Below, piece by piece: positions 1-11,601 of a stretch of DNA of 64,000 nt (its first letter is position 1; every line of letters begins with the position of its first letter). Location of the stretch: NCBI GenBank assembly GCA_030248135.1, contig JASANC010002070.1:124001-188000 (forward strand), written 5' to 3'. The notes under the pieces were generated by a model. That model worked only from the letters and a program-made list of their open reading frames with translations, was not told where the DNA came from and did not search any database. The translations under genes and the position numbers were made by a program. This DNA is from Theristus sp. LFF4_11. Lineage: Eukaryota > Nematoda > Chromadorea > Monhysterida > Xyalidae.

Positions 1-98
1 TTTATGAACTTGAATTACAGTGTCGAGCATGAAACTGATTGTCTATCTATGCGTGCAATTCGTTTTTTTAATCCTGAATATATTTAAGAAAAACTCAC

Positions 99-3000
99 CT
101 TGATTATCAGAGGACGGATGCGCGAGTGACGGCGACGACGCCATCGCAATCACAGTATGAAGAATGTTTTCGCCTGAAATTGACGATTTAAAATTGAATA
201 AGCCGATTTTTCAATCGATAAAGTTAATCAATCGATCAACACAACAACATTCTCTGCGTAATGCCTTTCCTTGTCACTGAAAAATCTTCAAAGAACAATG
301 TTTTTTTCCAAAAAAGCGCGAAACCCACCAGCGCGCTGCACGGATCCATTCGAGATAAATTTCGGCTGATCGAACTCCGTATGATAGACGTAGCCGTTAC
401 GGATGAACGCCAGATCCAAGCCTGCAGAACACACACACACGCTTATCAAACTATTTTCAAACGTGAAAAAAACGTTTAAACAGAAACTCCGTAGCTGAAT
501 CCAAACCTGCAGACCAGACGGTTGCGGGTAAAGAGTGAGTTCTCAAACGAGAAAAAAAGGCTCAAACAGAAAACGCCCCAAACAGACGAACCAGCGATAT
601 GACCGTGATCCCTGAACATGCGGAAGTCGGTGTCGCCCGGCACCACGCCCGATTCGAACACCTCCTGGCCCATGACGCTGCAGTGCGGCCGAGGCGCCGA
701 CTGGAGATACGTGTTCAGGAGCCACTGGTTGCCGGGGCCTGCTGACGGAATCCCGCAATTTTAGACAATCGATGATATGGACAACTAAGCCAGATGAATA
801 ATAATGCACAACCAAACCAGTCGAATGAAGTCATCAAAATAACAACAACTGGAAACGTTCGCATACCAGCTTGGAAGAGCAGCTCACGGCCACCGGAGCC
901 GGCCGCCTCCAGATTGACGAACGCGCGCACCGTGCGACGCCACGGATGGCTGGTGATGAAACTGGAACGAAGTCTGGCACTCGGGGAAAACGTGCGCACA
1001 CACGTGACACGCCAATATACAGTCGATCTCGCTGACATATGCAACTAGCTGCTTGGTTGGTCATAGCAACTCTCAGCGCTGATTGGTTAGTCATGAGCGA
1101 TTCTCGGCGCTGATTGGTCAGTCATGAGAAGTTCTCAACGCTGATTGGTTGATCATTACGCCATGTTGCATATATTTTCCAGATGGACTGTACTCGTTTT
1201 TACGATAGATTTCGACTTTAGAGTACAGAGGTCAGTTTTATAAATGCTTAGTAGCCCAACAGTGCCACACCACTGAGCTCCAACACGAAATCATGAAACA
1301 ACACAGTTCCGGTTTTGGACGCAAACCGGTCCACCAATGTCCGCTCATTAACGTGATGTGAGAAAACTGACATTCCTTGATTCATGACTTTATTCAGGCG
1401 CTCAGTGGTGTAGCACTATTGGACTGCTATGTTTTATAAAACCGGCCCCAGGGACAGGGACCACTTCGAGTGGATCACCGCACGGTCACCCATATTCTGC
1501 AACTGATCACCAATGTTGACCAAGCCGGTTGTAGAGGACCCCCACAACTTGGTTGATTAGTTCCAGTTTATCTGCCAAGTTCCGGTCGAAAACGACTTCA
1601 ATTCAACTCAATCTTTCAATGCTCGTTACCCGTGCGCCGCCATCAGAATGTTCTCTTCGGCACCGTTGAACAGGAAAATGACGTCATTCGGCAGCGAGAC
1701 GTCGCGTTGCGTCAGAATGTTCAGCATCTCGATCATGGTCGCACAGGAGACGCCGTCGTCGCTCGCGCCTGCACACACGCGCATGTTTGGAAAATTTGAT
1801 GTTGATGCTCAGGATTTTAGGCGATGTTTTTAGCCAGGACTAATCTAGAAAAGCGTACAGAACGCCATCCAGTAGGGTGCCCATCGAGTTTTCCCTGTAA
1901 TTAAGTGCCTACACACCCCTCGGCGGGGCTCGATCCCCTGAACGCACAGACACAACGATCCCCCGAACGTGGTACTACCAGGCCACGTGAGTGACATTGA
2001 AATGTTGTTTGCAGACCGTGCAGTATCAATCAAGATAAGCACAGACTTTTTCGGCGATTCGTGGGTTGGACTTTTTGCAGTAATTCATGGTAACATTACG
2101 ATTACACGCCCACACCTTAATTGCATCTTAATACACAATCATTTGTAACGTTGCACAATCATTTGTAATTACCTGATAAAATGTTATAAAATATTGGTCG
2201 TCGTACGTACCTAGTCATTTTCTGACCACACACATGGAACACGCACTCATATCCTACACGCATTGTAGATTACACTGAACAACACATTGTGACGCAACGA
2301 ACTACCGTAACAATTCCGATTCCAGGTTCTCACAAACGCAGCCTGCACAGTTCATCTGATTTCATCTTTTGGATCGCGACACATAGCACCTCCAGCTCCA
2401 GGAACAGCGCATATAACGGCAAGTTGAAAAAAGTTCAAAGATACGATTAAAAAACGCCGCTCGCTCACTAGCGACGGCACGAAATTTTTCTTTCATTAAA
2501 AACGGTTTTTAACCGTTTTTCACGCAAAAAATAAAAAAATCCGGCTTTTTTTCTATCCCTATCGCTCACCAGGGCTGCCCGGCCACGAGTCGAAGTGACA
2601 ATTGACGAGCACACTGTGATAGGACGGATCGCGCTGCTTGGCGCTCAACCTGACCACCACATTCAGCACGCGCCGATAGCACAACGAGAACGCGTCGAAC
2701 TGCGACTTCAGCAGATTGTAGCAGCCGGACGCACGCTGCACGGCCAGCTCGACGCGATGCCGCCGATTGGCGGTGTGCCGGATGCGCTCCACCTCCGAGC
2801 GGATCAACTCGAACGCTTCCACCTGGCGTTTGTAAAGAAACACCGGCTTCGTACATTGCCAGAAAAAGCAACCCGGTTTCATTTCCGTTTTTTTTTCTTC
2901 AGAACCGTTTTTTCTTTCCGAATTTTCAAGAACCCAAACATTCAAGATGTTGGCCCATCCTATTGCCACATGTTTCTTTTCGCAAATGCTACCGTGGACC

Positions 3001-3595
3001 TCTAAATTATAGAATTAGCGAATCAGCTGATTGGTCGGTGGTCACGTGATGCATGCTTTCTGTGCAGGCATTGTCGTTCTGCACAGAAAGCATGCACCAA
3101 CCAATCAGCGTATCCCCATAATTTAGAGTTCGACTGTTGCACCTCGCATTCGTGACTGGCGGACGGTTTCGGCCCGATCGCCGCGAGACGCTCGAGAAAG
3201 GCGCGCGCGCGCAGTTCACTGAAACGCAGCGGGTCGCCGCCGGGCTCGGCCGGTGGCAACGGACGGGGCACCCAGGCGTGCGCGCACATCGTCGCCCACA
3301 GCACGAGCAGGCAGATGGAGCCGACGGCCAGCCAGTGACGGAGGCCGAGCTGGAAGCGTTCGTCGTCGTCATAGTCTGCTTCATGAGCGCCATTTCGTTT
3401 TCGTCCGTCGAAATCGCCGCAATCATATTCGTCTGAGGTAGCACTCGACGCCGCGTAATAGTGCGTGTAGTGGCGGTGGTCGTTCTCATTCGCATCCGTG
3501 TCCAGTAAAGAATGCCTCTGGTGGATGGTGTCGTCGTCGTGCTCGTCCTTGGCCGCGCCGCGCTGGCGTCGCCGACGGGTGTATTTTTCGGACAT
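99..3595 (-). CDS. ERMP1: ERMP1-like endoplasmic reticulum M28 metallopeptidase, 3' part off the left edge
   Basis: Seven coding exons read on the minus strand: 3595-3143, 2822-2570, 1768-1630, 961-867, 738-592, 421-329 and 173-99; all junctions are GT-AG and keep frame, and the last continues past base 1. The start Met (MSEKYTRR) follows an acceptor-like TTGCAG. An acidic N-tail and one membrane segment (about residues 98-119) precede the peptidase domain. Zinc-ligand positions of family M28 are visible: H227 in NCHFDS, D239 in ASDDG, E273/E274 in FNGAEEN, then the Asp of PGDTDFR and the His of [12 protein letters not shown]1 is an ER multi-spanning zinc aminopeptidase; the lumen-facing domain is placed by family knowledge. 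The C-terminal membrane region lies outside the window. Introns 1-3 carry small inverted-repeat elements. The family call is firm; orthology to ERMP1 rather than another ER M28 member is inferred from the FITxHPW and LEAAGxGG blocks. Confidence 0.9.
1020..1190. mobile_element. TA-flanked MITE (family B) in ERMP1 intron 3
   Basis: The termini read CAGTCGATCT and AGATGGACTG, imperfect inverted repeats with TA on both sides (1018-1019, 1191-1192), which suits a Tc1/mariner-type MITE. The inside holds three to four units of about 32 bp, each with GCTGATTGGT and GTCATGAG. A related inverted copy lies at 51986-52075 in the four-TM gene, sharing ATATGCAACTAGCTG. Confidence 0.7.
1229..1446. mobile_element. 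Inverted-repeat MITE (family I) in ERMP1 intron 3
   Basis: The ends, GGTCAGTTTTATAAA and TTTATAAAACCGGCC, are roughly inverted, followed inwards by GCCACACCACTGAGC and GCGCTCAGTGGTGTAGC. A diverged relative sharing AAATCATGAAACA, ACGCAAAC and the terminal CACTAC lies at about 10150-10328 in PUS3 intron 3. The outer end matches the family J element at 9311, so the two families probably share a transposase. Confidence 0.6.
1819..2010 (+). repeat. Dispersed repeat, SINE-like candidate (copy 1)
   Basis: This stretch in ERMP1 intron 2 is similar, on the opposite strand, to 5915-6056 in HDAC3 intron 6. Shared blocks are GCGATGTTTTTAGCCAGG, AAAAGCGT, CGAGTTTTC and ATTAAGTGCCTAC, then GGGGCT and GCGCACAGAC-like sequence. 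GGGCTCGATCCCC loosely resembles a pol III B box. No inverted ends were found, so a SINE is possible but unproven. Confidence 0.45.
2991..3136. mobile_element. Palindromic MITE (family A) in ERMP1 intron 1
   Basis: A near-perfect hairpin: CTCTAAATTAT at 3000 mirrors ATAATTTAGAG ending at 3128, and AGCTGATTGGT and GCATGCTTTCTGTGCAG mirror CTGCACAGAAAGCATGC and ACCAATCAGC. The right end reads CGACTG. It lies about 6 bp inside the donor of ERMP1 exon 1. Related copies occur at 9603-9760 and 18655-18815. Confidence 0.75.
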
Positions 3596-4356
3596 GTCGA
3601 TGTTGTCGGCTGCAAGGTTTTTTCTGTTTGGTTTTCTGACGTTCTCAAAAGTACACCACTGATCGGGTGAAAAGCCAAGACACACAGTGGAATCTGCTGA
3701 TTGGTGGCATTTATTCGGTAAAAATTCAGCCAATCAGTGTGAATCAGCCTCTCTCTCTCACTAATAAAACGTTTGTAATGTAAAATCCTAGCTCACGATA
3801 GGGTAATAGATAGATGAAAAGCTAGGTTTGAAAACTACAAACTGCGCAAACAAGTAGGGTCCCACATAAATCAGGCAAGTGTCAAAGAGCACCGCAATAG
3901 ATGAGAATACCAACAAAACGTCAGAAGTATCCATTCATGCAGTGAATGCAAGAGCAGGAAACCAACCGAAAAAAGCGAGCCCACAAGAAAACTATTTCGT
4001 TGCTGAAATTTGTTGTCTTTTATTATGCACAATCATGGAAATTGAAGTGGAAACATGGACGGCGGGAAACACAGAGAACAAACAGAAATGAGATCACATT
4101 AATTAACGAAACACACAATTAAACACAACACACTCAGTTGATTGGCCATCTGATGTTACTGTGACGTTGGCGACCAATCACAATTCAGAGCACAATGCAG
4201 CCAATCAGCTGGTGCACCCTGCACAGTGTCCAGCAACAATTGAATCAATTTTTTTCCATTTTCATAAAACCCGCCAGTGAATTTTGGTGAATGACGGTTT
4301 GACCACCACGTGAGCCAAAACTTGCACCAGGTGAGGTGGTGGTGCAATCACAACTA

Positions 4357-7300
4357 TCACCGTCTCTCATTTTCCTTGTCCGCGTCACACGACTCGCCAC
4401 TGGAACTCTGCCAGAGTTGCATTCGCTTTGGGACCGGCCGCTGATCGGGGTCGGTGTCGTCCGGGGGTAGCAGGGCCTCGGGCGGTAAGAGGTCCGGTGG
4501 GACGTTCTGATAATAGAAAAAGATGTTTTGAAACGAATAAAACAATTTCGAAACTTCAAACCTCGTGAAGCCAACGTTAAAACCTCTATTCCACAAGCTC
4601 ACGCACCTGCATTTGAACGCTTGGGGCTCCGCGCATCTGGCGTATGTTCTCCAATGTGAACTGCTTAATTGCCTCCATGTACTGAAGAATGATAACACTC
4701 GATTTGATGGTATTAATTCCCAATTTAGGTGGGGTAAATCAATTCTAGCGAGGACAATTCACCCAACTGTGGTTGGTCTGTAATTCTTGTACCACTTTTT
4801 GTCCACACAATTCAGTGCAAAACAAAACTGAACAGTGCTGAATTGAATTCGACCGAACCTCTTTGGTGTTCATGTTCTGCGAGGTTTCCGGGCGTTTCGG
4901 CAGTGCTGGACACAACGTGAAGTCGGGCGAGAAGTATTCGATGTATTCTGCAAATAACGACCAAAATAAGGCGTCCACAGAATTTTCTTACTCGCTACGG
5001 ACGGGCTGGAAACACCACAAGCTACCCCCTGGAAAACACGGCAGTAGAGACCCACAGGGACATAATCAGTATGTGTTACTGGGAACTTGTGTGACTATTT
5101 ACGATCTGGGCCGCATTCAGGCGGCTATGCGCGATGCGTTTGAAATAAATTAGAATTTGTACGGTCGTTCTTTGTAGCATTAAAAAACCAAAACATTTTC
5201 ATCAACAAAGATTAGCAAAACGCCAGTACCGGTTGTCTCCGGAATGTCCTGCGGTATTTCCTCGTCGACCAACAGCGCCGTCTCATACGCCCAGCATCTG
5301 GCCACGTTTCGCACCGTGTAACCGCCGCCGCCAAGCACCAACATCGGCACACCAAACTCTTTCATAAATTGCACGCTTTCGCTGAAAAAAAAACAATGGT
5401 GACCGCCTGTTTCAATGTTTCAAGAACGATGTTTTCAACGGCAGAAACCAGTGAATCAATGAAACATACTCAATTAGCTGATTGGGTGACTATGAATTGG
5501 CCCTGTTGATTTGTCTAACCAGCTCAATGCTGCCAATCAGTATGTCAAATCAAATTCCTATACAAAAAAAGGAAAAACTGCATATTTCAGCAACCACTCC
5601 TTTATAGTTTAGTGAGGAACAATTTTCAATCGCACAAAATCGTACCCATGTCCCTTGAGACTGAGATTGAAGCAGCCCAATCGATCGGCACTCAACGAGT
5701 CAGCGCCACACTGCAGCACAACGCACGTCGGCTGGTAAGTGCTCATCACGGCACGCATCACCGGCCGGAACAGACTCATGTAGCCTGCAGAGTTGAAATG
5801 TCGCAGACACTGCACACAGTGCCACTGCGACCAGCAAACGAACGAACAGAGAATAGAAAACTAATGAAACTTTCTGAAAATCTACACGAAAAACAAAATG
5901 TGGCCTGGGTGGTAGTGCGTGAGAATATTGTCTGTGCGCTCGGCGAATCCAGCCCCGTCGAATGGTGTATAAGCAGTAGGCACTTAATGACAGAGAAAAC
6001 TCGTAGGCAAGCTACTGCACGCTTTTCGAGGGGTTAGCCCTGGCTAAAAACATCGCGTAGAATCACCGTTTGCTTTTGTTCGTTTGTTCGTACAAACGGA
6101 AACCGATATTAAACATATACTCAAATGGTTAAACTGCGCCTTACTTTCATCGTCGATGCCCTCGCGCAGCGGCACGTTGATGGAGAAGTACTGGCCGCAG
6201 TCCGACCCAAGCTCGTACATGTCGCCAGTGCCCGGAAAGAAGTTGCCGTATTTGTGCACGGACACGGTCAGCACGCGGTCGGTGAGGTAGAACGCTTCCT
6301 TGAATCGGCAATGGCGCCGCATTGAGAATTTGTAGCGACCGTTTCACGGCTAGTATTGCGTTCGAAATGAAGTTACGAGGGAAATATCGACAAACTCAAT
6401 TCCAGTTTGAACTGGAAATCTACAGACACATTCAGTTTGAAAGAAAAAAACATCAACGAACGCAACAAAGTTTAGAAGCGAAACGCAAAACGCATCAAAC
6501 GCATGAGATTTCATGATGTCGTCTTTTGTGACTTCCCACAATGAAAATCGCAACTACAGCTATGAAAAAAAACTATTCCAAGTGCTCGTTCGACAGCAAC
6601 CTGCACACCGTCGCCATGGTGAATGTCGATGTCGACGTACAGCACACGAGCGTGATACTTGAGCAGCTCGAGTATTGCGATCACGATGTCGTTCACGTAG
6701 CAGAACCCGGACGCCTCCCATTTCTTGGCGTGATGCAACCCACCGGACCAGTTGATCGCGATGTCGCACGCCTGGGAGAAAATGGTAACACTTAAAGGAG
6801 TTGATCGAGGATAGGAAATATTGCGGTGCATGATTTAGTGTGACTCAGAGTGCTCTTTGTTTGTTAGGTACCAGGTTACTCAGGTACCATGTTTCGTACC
6901 ATTTCGGTGTTCAGTTCCGTTCAGTTAGTACGTTCAGTTGTGTGACTGTCTGTTTACTAGCACTCAATAAACTGATCCGGTCGTCCGTGGCGCATCGAAC
7001 TGTAGTCTTGTGTCTGGCATCAGTGGAGGAAGCTCATTAAAAAAAGTGCTTTGTTGAAAGATTTCTCAAAATAAAGAACGAAGCTTCACATTGTTTTACG
7101 GCTTCACACCTTGTGGTTGAGCATCTGAGCGCCCTGCAACGATGCACCGGTGTACGTCGCACAGAAGTCGAACAATCCATCGAAGACGGGACTGGAAACC
7201 ACAACAAACACCGAAACTTTCTATTTTAGACATTACACGTCTGTCTTTGCTGTCAGAAAACGTTGAAAAACTGGAAATCTGGCCAGAATCCTTCTTACCA

Positions 7301-8263
7301 GTCCTCTCCAATGTTGTACCGATTGAAGACCGACTCCAGATACGTGGCGTTCCGGGGATTGATGCGCGACAGGAAATTCACGTAATCTTCAGCGTGGAAT
7401 CGTGCCAGATCGTTCACGGTCGCTCGATACGGCGTCACAACCTGAGCGGCGCAAATTTGTTATTTTTTCGATTTCAAATAAATTTCAGTGCTTTTCCACG
7501 GAACAAAAAATGCGCAAAATACGCCAATCAAGCTATTTACTGGTGCACAAGCTGAAGCCCCAAAAGTACGACCGCACCTGCATGTGCTTATCGAGCTCAT
7601 ACCCAAGCACGAGTGAATGCGTCACAGACAGTCGCTGTGGTTTCATAGGATGTCGTGGTCCTAGAATATTGAAGTGACGTCATATGCGTTAAAATACGGC
7701 TCCAAAATCTGTCGTCCAGCAGGCTGCTTTTTGCAAAATGGCATGGCAAACAATCGACATACCCGTATTACCCCCATTAAACCCCCACCCCCACGACAAG
7801 TTTCCGAATAATCCCCCCCAAATAATCCCCCATGGGGGTTAATTGGAAACCTGTTTGAAACACATACCCAGCGAATTCAGTGGCTGAATGCAGTGACATT
7901 GGTGAAATTGTGCTACCAAAGGCCCCAAAGGGATGAGTTAATGGTAATTTCATTACAAAAGGCTGTTACAAAAGGAAATCTCCGTGAAAAGTAGAAGTTT
8001 CTGCGACTTTCTTGCCTGCCATGCAAGGTATTTTTGCCATTTTTCAACAAACCCCCACCCCTAGAATTTGTAACCAAACCCCCCACCAATAAACCCCCAC
8101 CCCTAAAAGTCGCTGAAGTATTAATCCCCTATGGGGGTTTATTGGAGGTAACACGGCATTTCTGAATCTGTGCAATCACAAATCGTCATAGCAACAACAC
8201 CGACTGACCATAGTGGTAGCAGCCGACGTCTGGGTGGTGCAGATAGGCAACGCGCGCTTTCAT
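4357..8263 (-). CDS. HDAC3: Histone deacetylase 3 (class I HDAC), complete
   Basis: Eleven exons give 430 aa (human HDAC3: 428): 8263-8209, 7660-7578, 7441-7299, 7191-7110, 6771-6601, 6298-6145, 5784-5646, 5381-5230, 4947-4859, 4681-4607 and 4506-4357. All phases close. HDAC3 is the zinc-dependent deacetylase of the NCoR/SMRT corepressor complex. Active-site residues are present: H134/H135 in GGLHHAKK, D170 and H172 in DIDIHHGDG, the Asp of [12 protein letters not shown] and Tyr297 in [12 protein letters not shown]. The HDAC3-type block RGAPSVQ and an acidic tail ending KENERR follow. One residue is missing next to the FFPGTGD loop compared with human (NFFPGTGD for NYFFPGTGD). Intron 1 carries a 396-bp MITE. 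The gene lies 313 bp downstream of PUS3 on the same strand, so an operon is possible if this is a nematode, but no trans-splice evidence is available. Confidence 0.97.
5915..6056 (-). repeat. Dispersed repeat, SINE-like candidate (copy 2)
   Basis: Read on the minus strand this matches 1819-2010, with the same GCGATGTTTTTAGCCAGG start and ATTAAGTGCCTAC block. It lies in HDAC3 intron 6. Confidence 0.45.
7761..8156. mobile_element. CCGTATTACCCCC MITE (family C, copy 1) in HDAC3 intron 1
   Basis: The terminal inverted repeats are slightly degraded here (CCCGTATTACCCCC and GGAGGTAACACGG). C-rich arms containing AATCCCCCATGGGGG flank a unique core from CCTGTTTGAAACACATACCC to TGCCATGCAAGG. The core is shared with the copies at 17377 and 52236, whose intact ends are CCGTATTAC and GTAATACGG flanked by TA. 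Confidence 0.8.
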
Positions 8264-8575
8264 GGTGGCCTCTGGCTTTGAAAAGACACCGATTTCGAAC
8301 ACAAATGAACATCAACAGATAACAAGGAGTTAACAACAATGAAATAGTGCGTAAAATGTATGATTCGGTTGGAAGGATACCGTATACCGACGTATGATGA
8401 ACAAACAATCGTGTTTTCACTTTTATCATAAAAACTGCGCAGACAGAAACAACCATGATAATCACAGAGAACTTGCTCTTTTTGACCCGACAACCAACAG
8501 ATTGATAACAAAAGCATATATTCTTGTCTTTGGAGCGGACCCCGTGAACGGCGCACGAAACGTTTAAAATAAATG

Positions 8576-11400
8576 TCATGATTTTGATTGAACACTGTTT
8601 GTCGCTGCAGCTTTTTTCGCACGCTTTGCTCGCTTTTCTTCGAGGCTGTCTGGATAAGAAACGTACTTCGTTATACGAACAACACAATTTCAAAACAAGA
8701 CAGCGAAAACATAACATAAAAATAAAAAATAACATAAAAAACAGCTGACCCCCAGTTTTGCGTTTCAACAATGGCGTGTATTTCGAGTGATCCTTTGCTG
8801 CTTCTCGAATCAGCGACTCGTTTGTGAACGGCACGGTCTCACCAAGCAATTCACCGAGCCCGCTGATCATTTTCAACGTGATTGTAGACCTGAAATCACG
8901 TTTCACTATGATTTTCAATAAAAAATCCATGCTACAAACAAAAAGACGCATACACATAATTTAAATGAAACCGACAGAACAAACATAAAATCAATATGAT
9001 TACTTGATTTGAAGCTCGATCCACTGTGCTTGCATGCGTTTCACTGTAGCACGTAGGGTATCTGTGAAAACTTGTAATAAATCACCGCACACAAATCGCA
9101 AATGAAAAAATTGCAGCAAAAATGGGAGGTCCTGAATGATGACATCAAAAAAACTCAACTTAAACCCAACCGACCTGCACTAAATCTCCACTTAAGTTGT
9201 GCTTCTCCATCGTATTCACAATTCATAAAGCACAGGGGCAGATGCGATGCCAGATCGTATTGCGATTTGCGGGGGCACTTCACAATGTCAAGCAAATGAC
9301 GAACCACCTGTGGTCAGTTTTATAAAAGTGAGGAGTGTTTGAAAAGTGAGGAGTTTTACTCCAGGGTGTTGCAAAAGTCAGATTGTGATACAAAGTTTGG
9401 ATAAATTACTAGACAGGTGAACCGGAAATGTTAATCAATTTACTAAATTCTTCAGAAATAGCAATCCAATGTTAATCTTTGATCAAAAAGGAACTTTGGG
9501 TGCAGTCATCAATTGGACTTTGTCATGGTCAACTTTTAGAACCACCTGGAGTAAAACTCCTCACTTTTTGAACACTACTCACTTTTATAAAACTGACCAC
9601 TGCAGTCGAATTCTAAATTATAGGCTATCAGCTGATTGGTTGGTGATCGCGTGATGCGTGCTTTCTGTGCAGGAATTGCTGGGCAGGTGGAGTCTGTTGT
9701 CCTGTACAGAATGTGGACGTCCTATAATCAGCGGACAGCCTATAATTTTAGGGTAGACTGTAAAAAGAGTAATCACAAAGAGAAAACACGAAAATTGAGA
9801 CAACACTGCACTTTTCTTCCGAAAACAATAATTAGAAAAAAATCCAGTTTTTAATTTCTACCTCCGGTGATTCAAGACGCCGCGCAACGGACGCCAAAAC
9901 CGAAACGAAACACCGAATTTGATGCCACAGGAAGCCGCTTCCGATGAACGTCAGTTCGACGAGTTTCACTGGCGAAATCGACGTAACGGTGGATGAAGTC
10001 TCGGTTCTGAAAAAAAACAGCTAAAACATTGAGCAAACAGCAACCCGCATAATGAATGACAACTGCGATTTTGCCAGGTAGCCTACTCCTAGCCAATTTC
10101 GCAAATGGCGGTGCCTGCCGACTGAGCTGGCGCAAGTTTTACAGAAGCTTAGCAAGCTGTTCAGTAGTGCTTTACAATTTTTGAACTTTTGAATGAAATC
10201 ATGAAACATCATAGTTCCACTTTTTTTGACGCAAACTGGTTCATCAAGGTTTGTTGGTAAAACCGAAACGTATTGTTGCATGAATTTATCCCGACGCTCA
10301 CTCAGTGATGAAGCACTACTAGACTATAACATGGCCGTGGTCTGTAGTGCGACAGCGACTGCAATGGACACCATTGGAACCAGGCAAAACGCTTGCACGA
10401 AATCCACAACGAAACGCACACGGCAACGCTGGCGTCCAGCAACGTGCGTTCATACGATTGATTTAGGCGTTCGGCGCTCATGTCGATGCGACAAAAGTTG
10501 CGGAAATCATGAGTGCCGATCAGATTGCACGCAGCAAGGCGCATCGCCTGCAAAACACACGTGAATATTCATTTAAAATAGCAGGATTGCGGGAAACAAA
10601 ACTTGATAAAACTGGCACGAACGAACACACACGTCGATATCAAATCCCTGTTCGAGTAAGCACCAATATTTATAGGTCCTCCGTTTGCAGCTGTGCCTGG
10701 CGTCAAAACTGGCGCCAACCGGTGACCACGCGACGACAGAAATGTCGCTAGCAAGACAGGCGTTCAAAATTCTCGGATAATCGTATTCGTCATGGTCGTT
10801 GGAGCTGCTCGCCGATTCAACTAAAAAGTCGCACTCGTTTCCCGCAACGAATGCTGAACAGCTTGGCGTCGTGGTTTTTGCTTCAATTTTGCTGATATTC
10901 GCCGATGACGAACAGTCACTGTTCTCGAGAACGCCATTCTGGCAGTCGGAGGTCACTGTCGTTGGAGCAGCCCTCCGCATCTTGGATCGAACGGTCAGTG
11001 AAAAAACCTGCGAAACCGATGATTTGCGGTGACCGTTTGGTTTGGCTGCGTGCAATATTTCAAGCAGAAATCAAATGCGAATTTGGAAATCAAGCGGATT
11101 TGGAAGAGGACCGGAAGTGGCAATTGAATGACCAGCTTTGTCAGCGACGATAACCTGAGCGAACGCACTGACACCGCTGTCCGTACGCCCCGACCGCTTC
11201 AGCGAGCAACTGTTCCGGTCCGGTATCAGTCGTGTGTTCAGTAGCGCCGCAAACAACTGCTCTTCGATCGTGTTCTGCGTGTCTTGCTGGCAGACGAGCC
11301 CATCGTAGCTCCATCCAAAGTAAGCCACCCACAACGCGATTCGACGTTTATAGTAGCGACTAAAATCGAGCGGTCGTGCGACGCCTAACGTCGTCGACAT
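8576..11400 (-). CDS. PUS3: tRNA pseudouridine(38/39) synthase PUS3, complete
   Basis: Eight exons give 432 aa: 11400-11155, 11007-10633, 10547-10420, 10006-9862, 9307-9175, 9061-9004, 8889-8750 and 8649-8576, with all phases consistent. This TruA-family enzyme makes pseudouridine at tRNA positions 38/39 of the anticodon stem. The catalytic Asp74 lies in SGRTDSGVSAF; KRRTYKYW, LIGTHDFRNFCR and SGFLWHQIRC match the conserved TruA/PUS3 blocks, and KYTPLLKRK matches the PUS3 C-terminal motif. Residues of about 90-120 form a Ser-rich insert longer than in human PUS3. The chosen Met (MSTTLG) follows TTTTTGCAG, an acceptor for a 5' UTR intron or a trans-spliced leader; a Met 34 codons upstream is in frame but lies before that acceptor. 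Intron 4 is almost wholly made of two MITEs. Confidence 0.95.
9311..9599. mobile_element. MITE with long inverted repeats (family J) in PUS3 intron 4
   Basis: The ends TGGTCAGTTTTATAAAAGTG and CACTTTTATAAAACTGACCA are exact inverted repeats. The similarity continues inwards (GAGGAGTGTTTGAAAAGTGAGGAGTTTTACTCCAGG against its complement) to about 55 bp per arm. CTG occurs on both sides (9308-9310, 9600-9602), a possible 3-bp target duplication. On the minus strand the right flank CTG supplies the AG of the PUS3 exon 5 acceptor. Confidence 0.85.
9603..9760. mobile_element. MITE (family A) in PUS3 intron 4
   Basis: CAGTC at the left mirrors GACTG at the right; CTAAATTATAGGCT mirrors AGCCTATAATTTTAG, and CAGCTGATTGG has a weaker partner near 9728. 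It is the same family as 2991-3136 and directly abuts the family J element. Confidence 0.65.
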
Positions 11401-11601
11401 GGCTCGTTTTGAAACGCTGCAAAAATACGCAGCTGATCTCTCTTGATAGGGATGGAAAACGTTTTTTTTATTTTTCTGTGAAAAGCAACCGGTTTTTTTC
11501 ACGGTTTTAAAACAGTTTATTCCAGAGCTTTTTACCTAAAGCTTCATTACTAAAGCACACGCGCACGGGCATCGGTATGCTCATGATCCACTACGACCCC
11601 C

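Noticed and set aside
3007..3678. A 223-codon Thr/Arg-rich minus-strand frame
   Set aside because: It overlaps ERMP1 exon 1 in another frame and has no family features.
8139..8957. A 272-codon minus-strand frame
   Set aside because: It runs through PUS3 exon 7, the exon 8 region in a wrong frame, and introns; only the KYTPLLKRK part is real and belongs to PUS3.
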